From: Methylocystis sp.
GTDB taxonomy: Bacteria; Pseudomonadota; Alphaproteobacteria; Rhizobiales; Beijerinckiaceae
Length of the DNA: 59,921 nt
Assembly (NCBI GenBank): GCA_016178015.1
Contig: JACOUB010000002.1
Span: 1-59,921 of the forward strand
Reading direction: 5' to 3'
The notes under the pieces are model-generated. The model was not told the DNA's origin, searched no databases, and saw nothing but the letters and a program-made list of their open reading frames with translations. Positions 28,279-37,100 of the stretch are shown here, in pieces (positions within the stretch are counted from its first letter, which is position 1; each line of letters opens with the position of its first letter). Position numbers and translations under genes: made by a program.

Positions 28279-28445
28279 CCCTCTCCCAAAGGGAGAGGGT
28301 GGCTGCGGAGCAGACGGGTGAGGGGTTGCACGCTTTGGCGTTTTCCCTTCCACTTGCGACGCCATTATGCTCCGCTTCCATCCCCCAGATCGCAACCCCT
28401 CACCCGGTCGCCTCCGGCGACCACCCTCTCCCGATGGGAGAGGGT
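28279..28445. repeat. Palindromic repeat pair upstream of ribH
   Basis: CCCTCTCCCAAAGGGAGAGG at the left and CCCTCTCCCGATGGGAGAGG at the right bracket about 130 bases in the 309-base gap 28168-28476. The design matches the other facing palindromes here, but the palindromes themselves are shorter and differ in sequence, so this is a related but distinct family. Confidence 0.7.
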
Positions 28446-28476
28446 TGGCGCGCGCTGGGAGTTTTGGAGTTCCTTG

Positions 28477-28971
28477 ATGGCCGGTTCCTATCGCGCTGAT
28501 GACGCGGACCTCGCGCCGATAGCGGGCGCGCGCATTCTGCTGGTCGAGGCGCGTTTCAACGAAGCGATCGTTGCGATGTTGCGTGAGGGCGCTTTGCGTG
28601 CGCTCTCACGCGCAGGCGCCGACGTCACCTCCATCGTCGTCCCCGGCGCGCTGGAGATCGCGCCCGCGATCGCCATCGCGCTCGATCTCGCCGAACGGGC
28701 CGGCGCGCCTTACGATGGCGTCGTGGCGCTCGGCTGCGTCATGCGCGGCGACACCTATCATTTCGAGATCGTCGCGGGCGAGAGCGCGCGCGCTCTTACC
28801 GATCTTGCCGTGTCTCGCCGGTTGGCGCTCGGCAATGGCGTGCTCACTGTCGATAATGAAGCGCAAGCGATCGTCCGCGCCGATCCGGCGCAGGGCGACA
28901 AGGGGGGCGGCGCCGCTCTGGCCGCGCTCGCCTTGGTGCGCCTGACGCGCAGCCTGCGGGGCGGAGCATGA
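28477..28971 (+). CDS. ribH: 6,7-dimethyl-8-ribityllumazine synthase
   Basis: 164 residues from the ATG at 28477 (TTTGGAG upstream). Lumazine synthase motifs are present: ARFNEAIV, VPGALEIAPAI, and the catalytic segment ALGCVMRGDTYHFEIVAGES, followed by GNGVLTVDNEAQA. It condenses the RibD-pathway product with dihydroxybutanone phosphate to give the RibE substrate; the enzyme normally assembles as pentamers or a capsid. Its stop overlaps the nusB start as ATGA. Confidence 0.96.
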   Translation: MAGSYRADDADLAPIAGARILLVEARFNEAIVAMLREGALRALSRAGADVTSIVVPGALEIAPAIAIALDLAERAGAPYDGVVALGCVMRGDTYHFEIVAGESARALTDLAVSRRLALGNGVLTVDNEAQAIVRADPAQGDKGGGAALAALALVRLTRSLRGGA

Positions 28972-29423
28972 GCGTCGAACAAAGATCGGCCGCGCGGCTC
29001 GCCGTCGTGCAGGCGCTCTACCAAATGGAAGTCGGCGGCAAGGGCGTCAACGAGGTTTCCGCCGAATTCGAAGCGCATTGGATCGGCCGCGAAATCGAGG
29101 GCGAGCAATATAAGCCCGCCGAACTCGCGTTCTTTCGCGACGTTCTGCGCGGCGTTCTCGCCGATCAGCAGATGATCGATCGCAAGATCGATGCGGCGCT
29201 CGCCGGCGGCTGGCCGTTGCAGCGCCTCGAGGCGGTGATGCGCGCCATTCTGCGGGCCGGCGCCTTCGAGCTCGAGAAGCGGCGCGACGTGCCGGCGAAA
29301 GTCGTGATCACGGAATATGTCGATGTCGCCGGCGCCTTTTTTGAGGCCATACAGGCGGGCATGATCAACGCCGTGCTCGACAAGATCGCGCGCGACGCCC
29401 GTCCCGAGGAGTTTGCGACGTGA
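28968..29423 (+). CDS. nusB: Transcription antitermination factor NusB
   Basis: 151 residues, all-helical, with the N-terminal RNA-binding SARLAVVQALYQME motif and the C-terminal RREVP-like KRRDVPAKVVITEYVDVA region characteristic of NusB. It binds boxA RNA with NusE (S10) during rRNA antitermination. It closes the glyA-nrdR-rib cluster and is overlapped by ribH, the conserved ribH-nusB coupling. Confidence 0.95.
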   Translation: MSVEQRSAARLAVVQALYQMEVGGKGVNEVSAEFEAHWIGREIEGEQYKPAELAFFRDVLRGVLADQQMIDRKIDAALAGGWPLQRLEAVMRAILRAGAFELEKRRDVPAKVVITEYVDVAGAFFEAIQAGMINAVLDKIARDARPEEFAT

Positions 29424-29446
29424 ACGCCTCGGCGGCGCGCATTCGC

Positions 29447-30268
29447 TTATAACACCACCACGCGCGCGCCCTTCACGACGCGCCGATAGAGGTCGATCAC
29501 GTCTGCGTTGAGCATGCGGATACACCCGGACGAGACAGCGTGGCCAATGGTGTCTGGCTCGTTGGTGCCGTGGATGCGGAACAGCGTGTCCTTGTTGCCC
29601 TGGAACAGGTAGAGAGCGCGCGCGCCGAGGGGGTTATTCATGCCGCCGTCCATGTGCTCGGGCAGGTCGGGCCGGCGCAGCAGCATTTCGGGCGGCGGCG
29701 TCCAACCTGGCCAGAACGCCTTGCGGCCGATCTGGGCGACGCCCCTCCATGCGAAACCGGCCCGGCCAACGCCGATGCCATATTCAATCGCGCGGCCGTC
29801 GCCCAGCGAAAGGTAGAGCTTACGCCTTTTGGTGTCGATGGTGAGCGTGCCGGCCGCCTGCGCGCTGGGATCGACGACCAAGCGCCGCGTCGTCTCGCTT
29901 GAATCAACCTCGTCATCATAGTCGATCGGGGTCGAATAGGCCGGATCGGCGTCGGGCGGCAGGGCCACGACGCGAGCTTTGCCGCGTGGACGGCCGCGCG
30001 CGGCGGGATCGGCGTAACGATCCTCGTCGAAATAGCGGCGCCGGTCAGGCCCGACAACGCGCGGTCGTTGGCGCGCCGACGGGGCGACATAGCCATCGTC
30101 GCCGTTGGGATCGGCATAGCGGCCGCGCGAATCATCGAAGCGGCGCTCATTTGAGGGCGGATAGCCCGAATAAGGCGAGTAATAATACTGAGCGATGACG
30201 GAGCGGCCCTCCGCCAGGAGCGCAGCGCCTGCGAGACAGACGACGAGAAGGATTCGCGAACGCAACAT
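29447..30268 (-). CDS. L,D-transpeptidase (YkuD/ErfK family)
   Basis: 273 residues from the ATG at 30268, where a signal peptide (LRSRILLVVCLAGAALLAEG) begins; an ATG five codons upstream also fits. A roughly 120-residue Tyr/Arg/Asp/Pro-rich low-complexity region separates the signal from the catalytic domain. That domain holds the YkuD motif with His in FRIHGTNEP and the nucleophile in SSGCIRM. These enzymes make 3-3 cross-links or attach proteins to peptidoglycan in the periplasm. It converges on nusB. Confidence 0.92.
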   Translation of the reverse strand: MLRSRILLVVCLAGAALLAEGRSVIAQYYYSPYSGYPPSNERRFDDSRGRYADPNGDDGYVAPSARQRPRVVGPDRRRYFDEDRYADPAARGRPRGKARVVALPPDADPAYSTPIDYDDEVDSSETTRRLVVDPSAQAAGTLTIDTKRRKLYLSLGDGRAIEYGIGVGRAGFAWRGVAQIGRKAFWPGWTPPPEMLLRRPDLPEHMDGGMNNPLGARALYLFQGNKDTLFRIHGTNEPDTIGHAVSSGCIRMLNADVIDLYRRVVKGARVVVL

Positions 30269-30585
30269 GGGAAATCCACGCATATTTGACTGCGACACTC
30301 TTTGTCGACGGCAAAAGCGGCAAAAAAGTGGGACGACCTTTCTCATCTCAACATGGTGACGACGCCGCAATTGGCAACCGTGGTCCGCCGGCGGCGCCGT
30401 CGCGAGCGCCCGAGCGGCGCGCAAGCGCCTCGGCGAAGCTTGGCGACCGCGGTTGCAGCGATGAGCGATTTCCATCTTGCCTGTCGCCCGGCAATGGTTC
30501 AGTTTGGTCAAACGCCGATTGTCTGGAAGACATCGATCGAGACGGATGCGCGCATCGCGTCGCCCTCACGTTGAAGGAGCCGGTC
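30269..30585. other. Divergent intergenic region, no gene seen
   Basis: These 317 bases separate the divergent L,D-transpeptidase and Yip1-domain genes and must carry both promoters. No palindromic repeat of the local families, no recognisable operator and no credible small gene were found. A good Shine-Dalgarno (AAGGAG, 30574-30579) belongs to the Yip1 gene. Confidence 0.6.
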
Positions 30586-31179
30586 ATGATGGTCATGAAT
30601 GTCGTCGAGCGTGTGAAACGCATCATCCTGACGCCGAAGGCCGAATGGTCTGTGATCGAAACGGAGCCAACGAGCGTGGTGGACCTCTACCGGAACTACA
30701 TCATGATTGTCGCGGCGATACCGCCGATCGCCAATTTCTTGGGAATCTGGCTGTTCGGCGCCTCGCGCACCGAGCTGGGAACGGTGCACGCTTCCTTTTT
30801 CGGCGGTCTGGTCCACGCGGTTGTACAGTATGGCCTCAGCTTGCCGCTCGTTTATGTCGTGGCGTTGGCGATGTCGAACTTCGCGCCGATCTTCGAGGGC
30901 GAAAAGAATGATCTCAACGGCCTCAAGCTCGCCGCATATTCCTTGACGCCGGCGTGGGTTGCGGAAGTCTTCGGCCTGGTCCCAGGTCTGCGATGGCTCG
31001 ACTTCCTCGGTCTCTACGGTCTTTACGTTTTCTATCTCGGCGTTTCGAAAATGACGAAGTGTCGCGAAGAGTATGCTGATGTTTTCACAGCGGCGGCGTT
31101 GTTCGTGACGATCGTCGCCGCGGCCCTGCACGCCGCGCTCGTCCACATGATCGCGCCTTGGCCCAGTTTCTCAGCATGA
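30586..31179 (+). CDS. Yip1-domain integral membrane protein
   Basis: 197 residues from the ATG at 30586, six bases after AAGGAG. A short amphipathic N-terminus (VVERVKRIILTPKAEWSVIE), the hallmark start of bacterial Yip1 proteins, is followed by five hydrophobic segments (for example YIMIVAAIPPIANFLGIWLF and LDFLGLYGLYVFYLGVS). The family has no settled bacterial function. It converges on the phosphatase gene with 13 bases between. Confidence 0.87.
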   Translation: MMVMNVVERVKRIILTPKAEWSVIETEPTSVVDLYRNYIMIVAAIPPIANFLGIWLFGASRTELGTVHASFFGGLVHAVVQYGLSLPLVYVVALAMSNFAPIFEGEKNDLNGLKLAAYSLTPAWVAEVFGLVPGLRWLDFLGLYGLYVFYLGVSKMTKCREEYADVFTAAALFVTIVAAALHAALVHMIAPWPSFSA

Positions 31180-31192
31180 GGCTTCGGCAATT

Positions 31193-31918
31193 TTAAAGAA
31201 AATCGAGGCTCGCGCCTTCCAGCGTCAAACAGGTCAACCGCCCGGTCATAAAAGCTCCGGTGTCGATGTTGATGCGATTGGGAAAAACCTCTGGCTCGCG
31301 AACGGGCGTGTGGCCATGCACGACCTTGAGCGGGAAACAACCCTTATAAGACAGGAACTCGCCGCGAATCCAGAGAAGGTCGCGTCGCGCTTGCTCGGCG
31401 AGCGGAACGCCCGGACGAAGTCCGGCATGCACGAAGACATAGTCTCCACATTCGTAGATTTCCCGCAGACGCCCGAGGAACTCCACGTGACTTTGCGGGA
31501 CCAATTCATTCATCAGCCGCACTGCGTTTTCGAGGTCCGCCCGACTCTCGTGCAAAGGCGGCGCAACGCCATAAGAAAGCAACGTCTCGCGTCCGCCGTT
31601 CCACAGCCATCCTTCCAGCGCGTTCGCATCGGCCATGGCTTTTAAGAACAGCTCCTCATGGTTGCCGGTGAGGGGGACCACATCGGGGTTGGCGGCGCGC
31701 TGCATGATCATGTCGACCACGCGACGGGATTGCGGGCCTCGGTCGATATAGTCGCCGAGGTAGACTTCAATGGGACGATCAATGGGACAGCCGATGCGAT
31801 GAGCGTCGATCTCGTCAAACACCCGCGCCAGCAGATCGGCGCGGCCGTGGATGTCGCCGATGGCGTACACGCGCGTTCCATCGGGAATCCGAGCCGCTAT
31901 ATGGCGCGCGTTGGCCAC
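31193..31918 (-). CDS. PPP-family metallophosphoesterase (serine/threonine phosphatase type)
   Basis: 241 residues from a GTG start preceded by GGCGGGAA. The metal-site motifs of the PPP superfamily are all present: GDIHG, GDYIDRGP, GNHE, the His in FVHAGLRPG and HGHTPV. Bacterial members act as Ser/Thr/Tyr protein phosphatases (PrpA-like) or ApaH-like hydrolases; the sequence does not distinguish these. It lies upstream of the Yip1 gene on the opposite strand and is separated from mobA by 141 bases containing a very GC-rich palindromic stretch (about 31967-32003). Confidence 0.9.
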   Translation of the reverse strand: MANARHIAARIPDGTRVYAIGDIHGRADLLARVFDEIDAHRIGCPIDRPIEVYLGDYIDRGPQSRRVVDMIMQRAANPDVVPLTGNHEELFLKAMADANALEGWLWNGGRETLLSYGVAPPLHESRADLENAVRLMNELVPQSHVEFLGRLREIYECGDYVFVHAGLRPGVPLAEQARRDLLWIRGEFLSYKGCFPLKVVHGHTPVREPEVFPNRINIDTGAFMTGRLTCLTLEGASLDFL

Positions 31919-32059
31919 GTTCCCGCCTCGATGGCCGCCGGTTGGCGCATTCGCCCCCTGTTCGGCGGCCGGCGTCGGCCGGCGGCCCCCGGCCGGCGCC
32001 GATGCGCCATTTTTATCTGAACCTGCGGGAAGATGCGACTGAAACTGGCTTTGAGCGCG

Positions 32060-32698
32060 TCAGGACTCGCTCGCCCGCCGGAGGCTCGCCGCCATTGCCT
32101 CGGCTCTGTCGACGTCTTCCGGTCGGTTGACGTTGAAGAACGGATCGATCGGCTCGATCGACCATTCGACGACGACGTGTCGATGGCGCCCGATAAAAGC
32201 GGAGACCTTGCGGATGTCTTCTTGGATAAGCGCATGGCGCAAGGCGGCGCGGATCGTGACCGGCCACAGCGCCACCGCATGATGGGCGCGCCCCCCCGAC
32301 GAAGCGACGGCGATTTCGGCGCCGGCCGCAGCGCGCGCGCTGGCGAGCCTGAGCGCCAGATCGCGCGGAACAAAGGGCGTATCGGCCGGAACGCTCACCG
32401 CGAGAGCAACGTCGGGATGCGACGCTGCGACATAATCGAGGCCGGCGAGAACGCCGGCGAGCGGGCCGGCGAACCCCTCCACATCGTCGGGCGCCGCCTC
32501 TAACCCGAAGCGAGAAAACCGCGCCGGATCGCCATTGGCGTTGAGGACGAGAGCGACGCATTGCGGCGCCAGGCGGGAGACGACATGCGCAAGAATGGGA
32601 ACGCCGCCGATCTCGATCAACGGCTTGTCGGCGCCGCCCAAGCGCCGCGCCTGCCCGCCCGCCAGGATGATTCCAAAACAAGCGCTCATGCGATCCAT
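32060..32698 (-). CDS. mobA: Molybdenum cofactor guanylyltransferase MobA
   Basis: 212 residues from ATG 32698; ATG 32689 (MSACF) is equally possible and no Shine-Dalgarno decides. The nucleotidyltransferase motif ILAGGQARRLGGADKPL is textbook MobA, with the later VPADTPFVP metal site and a FFNVNRPEDVD C-terminal motif. It transfers GMP to molybdopterin, giving bis-MGD cofactor for enzymes such as formate dehydrogenase or nitrate reductase. No molybdoenzyme gene is in the window. It begins eight bases before the stop of the upstream envelope-protein gene. Confidence 0.93.
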   Translation of the reverse strand: MDRMSACFGIILAGGQARRLGGADKPLIEIGGVPILAHVVSRLAPQCVALVLNANGDPARFSRFGLEAAPDDVEGFAGPLAGVLAGLDYVAASHPDVALAVSVPADTPFVPRDLALRLASARAAAGAEIAVASSGGRAHHAVALWPVTIRAALRHALIQEDIRKVSAFIGRHRHVVVEWSIEPIDPFFNVNRPEDVDRAEAMAASLRRASES

Positions 32699-32705
32699 AG
32701 GCGCG

Positions 32706-33608
32706 TTAAAAGAGTTCGGCTGGCCCGCCGCTCTCGACCCGCGCTGAGCTCCCGTGGAAACGATACCATATGGCGGCGAGCGCGCCGCGCTCGGCGGACG
32801 AATTGACGCCGCGCACGGCGGCAAAGACGCCGAGCTGAACGGAAATGTTCGTCGTCAGATCATAAACCGCGCTCGCCGCGAATTTTTGCGAAACCATGAA
32901 AGAAGAGCCGAACCTGCCCGGCGTCGCCGCCGTAAAGCTCTGCGCCAGCAGGAGAACAGCGTCGAAAGGCCGCAGGCCGTAAGTAAAATCAGCGCGGATC
33001 TCGCCGCCGTTCTGCCCGTGCGTCCGATAGCCGATTTGCAGGTCGCCGAAGCCTGTCATTCCGAACAGCTCGACCGGATGGCCCAATTGCAGGCGCACGT
33101 CCTCTTGCAATTGCGTCTTCATGTCGAGGAACTGCCGGGCGGATGGGGTCGCGGCGCGCAATTTCGCCTCCAGCGAAATGACCATCGATCCGAATTCAGC
33201 AAGACGCACGCGCGCGCCAGCCGAGCCGACGCCCAATCCCGCGTAGCTCGGTCCGGGCGCAGCGACAACCGAAAGAGACGCCCCCGCTTTCGCCTCCGCG
33301 GTCAAAATATTCAGATAATCGAGGTTGGACGCGGCGCCGCGAAAGTTCATGTAATTGGATTCGGCGATGATCGTCAGCCAGTCATAAACGCCATATTCGA
33401 CATAGCCCTGCGCCTCGAACTTGCGATAAGACGGGGCGGAGATGAGCCGTCCGCGCGCGTCATAGGCTTTCGCGGCGTCGGCAAATGTCGTTGTCACGAT
33501 GGCCAGCGCGTCGCCCGGCGGCTCGAGCAAAGCGCCGCCCCTGGCCGCCACTGGCGAGAGGACCGGCAAGCCAGCGCAAACAGCTAGACGCGACAATAAG
33601 GAAGGCAT
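32706..33608 (-). CDS. Exported beta-strand-rich protein, probably outer membrane
   Basis: 300 residues from the ATG at 33608, where a signal peptide begins (PSLLSRLAVCAGLPVLSPVAA). The mature part alternates short amphipathic strands (YVEYGVYDWLTIIAESNYMNF, SMVISLEAKLRAATPSARQF, GDLQIGYRTHGQNGGEIRADF) and ends with aromatic strands, as in outer-membrane beta-barrels. It has no cysteine-rich or enzymatic motif. I do not recognise the family. It is followed closely by mobA on the same strand, so the two may share a transcript, though no functional link is apparent. Confidence 0.78.
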   Translation of the reverse strand: MPSLLSRLAVCAGLPVLSPVAARGGALLEPPGDALAIVTTTFADAAKAYDARGRLISAPSYRKFEAQGYVEYGVYDWLTIIAESNYMNFRGAASNLDYLNILTAEAKAGASLSVVAAPGPSYAGLGVGSAGARVRLAEFGSMVISLEAKLRAATPSARQFLDMKTQLQEDVRLQLGHPVELFGMTGFGDLQIGYRTHGQNGGEIRADFTYGLRPFDAVLLLAQSFTAATPGRFGSSFMVSQKFAASAVYDLTTNISVQLGVFAAVRGVNSSAERGALAAIWYRFHGSSARVESGGPAELF

Positions 33609-33815
33609 AAAACACGCCACCCGCACGCAAACTGACAATGCCAAAAGTAAACTACTAATAATGCCGCGCTAAATCAAATATAACAAATTCGCGCTGCCGG
33701 TTCTTCTTTCGTTCATCGTTCGTTTGGCGCAGGTTTTTCGAGGCCCGGCTCCTCGCAATGACGAGTGAATGTTTCCGGCCTCTGATATGATATGTTCCAA
33801 CCGAGGGTGCGCCTG

Positions 33816-34049
33816 ATGCCGTTTTCCACTCCGCTGGCTGTCGCCATTTATTTCACCATCTGGTGGACGGTCTGGATGGCGATCCTGCCGTTCGGCGTGC
33901 GTTCCATGCATGAGGAGGGCGACATACCGAAAGGCGTCGATCCCGGCGCGCCGGTCGCGCCCAAACTGGCGATGAAAGCGGTCGCGACGACAGTGGTCTC
34001 GGCGGTCGTGTTCGTCGCCCTGGTGATCGTCACCAAGGCGACGGAGTAG
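33816..34049 (+). CDS. DUF1467 small membrane protein
   Basis: 77 residues from the ATG at 33816 after GAGGGTG; an ATG at 33792 adds eight residues. Two membrane segments (AVAIYFTIWWTVWMAILPFGV and a C-terminal VVSAVVFVALVIVT) flank a short loop (EEGDIPKGVDPGAPVAP), the exact DUF1467 layout found across Rhizobiales and relatives. The function is not known. It converges on the large GGDEF/EAL gene, with a hairpin repeat between the stops. Confidence 0.88.
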   Translation: MPFSTPLAVAIYFTIWWTVWMAILPFGVRSMHEEGDIPKGVDPGAPVAPKLAMKAVATTVVSAVVFVALVIVTKATE

Positions 34050-34052
34050 ATT

Positions 34053-34118
34053 TGCGAGCCTGAAGGCTCGCGGTCCGGAATGTTCGACGTCATTGGACCG
34101 CGAGCCTTCAGGCTCGCA
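34053..34118. repeat. Hairpin repeat of the GCGAGCC-type between convergent genes
   Basis: The arms GCGAGCCTGAAGGCTCGCGG and GACCGCGAGCCTTCAGGCTC form a long inverted repeat around about 20 bases. It is the same family as 17661-17719. Here it sits between convergent stops, where it could act as a bidirectional terminator. Confidence 0.78.
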
Positions 34119-34159
34119 GCGTCATTCAAGTGGCGACGAGCGTTTCCCGATCTGGACCC

Positions 34160-37100
34160 CTACGCAGACCGTTTAAGAGCCGCGCCTTGGCCGATGCCGA
34201 GCATAGGCGCCAACTCGTCTTCGGGGACCGGGCGGCTGAACAGAAAGCCTTGAACCATATCGCAGCCTTGGTGCTTCAGGACGTCGAGCTGCGCGGTTGT
34301 CTCAACGCCTTCGGCGACCACTTCCAAGGACAGGGCTCTGGCGACGGCGATGATGGCGCTGACAATCCCCATGTCGGCTGCATCATCCGCCATATCGCGA
34401 ACGAAGCCCTTGTCGATCTTGAGTTGATTGATTGGAAATTGCTTGAGGTAGGCGAGCGACGAATAGCCGGTGCCGAAGTCGTCGATGGAGAGGCGCACGC
34501 CCAGCGCCTTGAGACACGCCATTTTGAGCAATATTTCCTGATTCTGCAACAACAGCGCCGTCTCGGTGATTTCCAGTTCGAGACAGTGGCCGGGCAAGCC
34601 GGTCTCCTCGAGGATGACCCGCACGCGCTCATGGATGTCGGACTGCTGGAATTGTCGCGACGATAGGTTCACAGCCATGGTTTTGACGCTTGCGCCCATC
34701 GTCAGCCACTTTTTCATTTGCAAGCACGCGGTGCGCAAGACCCATTCGCCGAGCGGAATAATGAGGCCCGTTTCTTCGGCGAACGGGATGAACTCATCGG
34801 GCGGGACAAGGCCGATTTCTGGGCGCCGCCAGCGCACGAGAGCTTCCACCCCTCTGATTTGGCCGTCGGAGCCTGACATCAGCGGCTGATAGTGAAGCAC
34901 GAATTCATCATTCTCTAGAGCTTGACGAAAGCGCACTTCCATTTCGAGACGAGCCGAGGCCGCTTCGGTCAGCGCCGTCGAATAGAAGCGGTAAGTCGCT
35001 CTCCCGTGGCTCTTTGCTTCATAGAGCGCAGCGTCCGCATGCTGAATGACCTCGTCGGGAATCTCCCCGTCCGCCGGGAAGATGGCGACGCCAATGCTTG
35101 CGCCGAGCATGACTTCTTGGCCGCCGGCGAGCATGAAAGACTGATCGGACAATTCGTCGATCAACTTCTTGGCCACCTGGCCGGCGTCTTCGGGACAGGA
35201 CAGCTCTCCGAGGACGATGACGAACTCATCGCCGCCGAGCCGCCCCAGCGTATCCGTGGCGCGCAGACTTGCTCGAATTCGGCGAGTGACGAGCTTGAGC
35301 AGTTCGTCGCCGGCTGCATGCCCGAGACTGTCGTTTACGTCCTTGAATCGATCGAGGTCGATGAAAAGCACCGCCCCTGTGTGGTCGTTGCGCTTGGCGT
35401 GGGCGATCGCGTGTTCGAGATGCGACAGCAACAACAGGCGATTGGGCAGATCCGTCAGCGGGTCGTGATGAGCGATATATTCCAACCGTGCTTCTGACTT
35501 TTTGACGATGGTGATATCGGCGAAGACGCCAACGTAATTGACGACCTGGCCGGCGTCGTCGCGAACGGCGCTGATCGTCAGCCATTCGGGATAGACCTCT
35601 CCGCACTTGCGGCGATTCCATATCTCGCCCTGCCAGCAGCCGTCTTCGTTGATCGAGCGCCACATCTCCCGATAGAAATCCTCGCCTTGCCGTCCCGATT
35701 GCAAGATACAAGGCCCTTTGCCCAACAATTCACCCTCGGAATACCCGGTGATCTCACGGAACGCTGGATTGACCGCCATGATGCGAGCGTCGGTGTCGGT
35801 GATGACGACGCCTTCGTGGGTGCTCGTGAACACGGCGGCCGCCTGCCGAAGCGATCGTTCGACCCGTTTGTGCTCGCTGATGTCAACGTGAGTGCCAACC
35901 AGCCGCACCACTTTTCCCTGCTCGTCGAGAACCAGAAAGGCGCGCGAGAGGATATCGACGTAGTGGCCGTCCTTGTGACGCATGCGAAATTCGATATCGA
36001 ATTTCCCTGCGCCCTCCAGGGTCTCGCGCAAGTTCGCCAGAGCGGCCGCCTTATCGTCGGGATGCACGAGGCGACTCCAAGCGTCCCGGTAATTATCGAG
36101 TTCATCGTCGCCGTATCCGAGCATGGATTTCCATCGCGGCGACAGATAGGTCTCGTTGGTTGTCAGGTTCCAGTCCCAAACGCCATCGTTGGCGCCGCGC
36201 ATGGCGAGCCGAAATCGCTCCTCGCTCTCCTTCAGACTTGCGACCGCTTGATTTAAGGCGGCGGTTCGCTCCGCGACCGTTTCTTCCAGTTCGTCGGCCT
36301 TGCGCTCGAGCTCGCGGCGAAGTTTGCCGGCCTCCAGCGCCACCCGAGCGGCCGGCGACAGATCGGCGCCGACCACGAGCGCGCATACTGTCGCGTTGTT
36401 GTATCGGCTCACGCCGTCATCCGAAACGCCGCCTTCTCCGAAGCAAGACAACCCGAACACCGGCGCGTCGCCCATGAGGTCCTTGGTCTGGGCGATTTCC
36501 TCATCCGAGGCCTCCCTGCCCATGAAGCGCTCGCGCAACGCGCAATAACTGACCATCGCCAGCGCGGGTTCAGTGATGCCGCCGCGAAGGATGGCTTTGC
36601 GCAACGCTGTGCTCGCCGCGAGCCGCATGGACGCAGGATCGGCTTCCATCGCCGTGAGCACGGTTCCGGGCGTCACCGGCTGCGCCATCCGGCAGCCGCC
36701 GCCGGGCGTCAGATAGGTGCTCACCATGATGCGGTATTGCCCCATCCCGTTCAGCATTCCGACCGCTCGGCCGGTCGTCAGAGACACGTGTCGACCCTCG
36801 ACAGCCTCGCGCGTCGAGCCGAGCAGTTTTGGCAGCTCGTCGGCGGCAGGCAGGCCGTTCACCGTCAGCACCTCGCGATCTTCGACCGCGGTGACCGAGG
36901 CGGTGACGGCGCTCGGCTGGAACCCGTGGGCAAGCGCAATGCCGAACTGAAGCCTTGTTTCGAACACCGCGAGCAGCAAACTGTCGGGAAAGCTCCGCTC
37001 GCCCATGAGAACGAAATTCTGTTCCATTTTCCAGTCGTCGGCGGCGGCCGCGGCGATGATCGGAAACCGGGCCTCGGCTGCGGCCTTGAGCGTTTCCAAA

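Noticed and set aside
22181-28445. Possible CRISPR-like array of CTCTCCCCGC repeats
   Set aside because: The units are facing palindromes in separate gaps with no regular spacing, no spacers and no cas genes.
27473-28476. FMN riboswitch before ribE or ribH
   Set aside because: No RFN-element consensus was seen; the gaps hold an unrelated gene and a palindromic repeat.
31967-32003. Terminator between mobA and the phosphatase gene
   Set aside because: The stretch is GC-rich and palindromic (GGCCGGC units), but no clean stem followed by a T run in the required orientation could be drawn.
33744-33770. Additional copy of a CTCCTCGCAATGACG-type repeat before the DUF1467 gene
   Set aside because: Only one short arm is visible, with no facing partner, so it does not support a repeat call.
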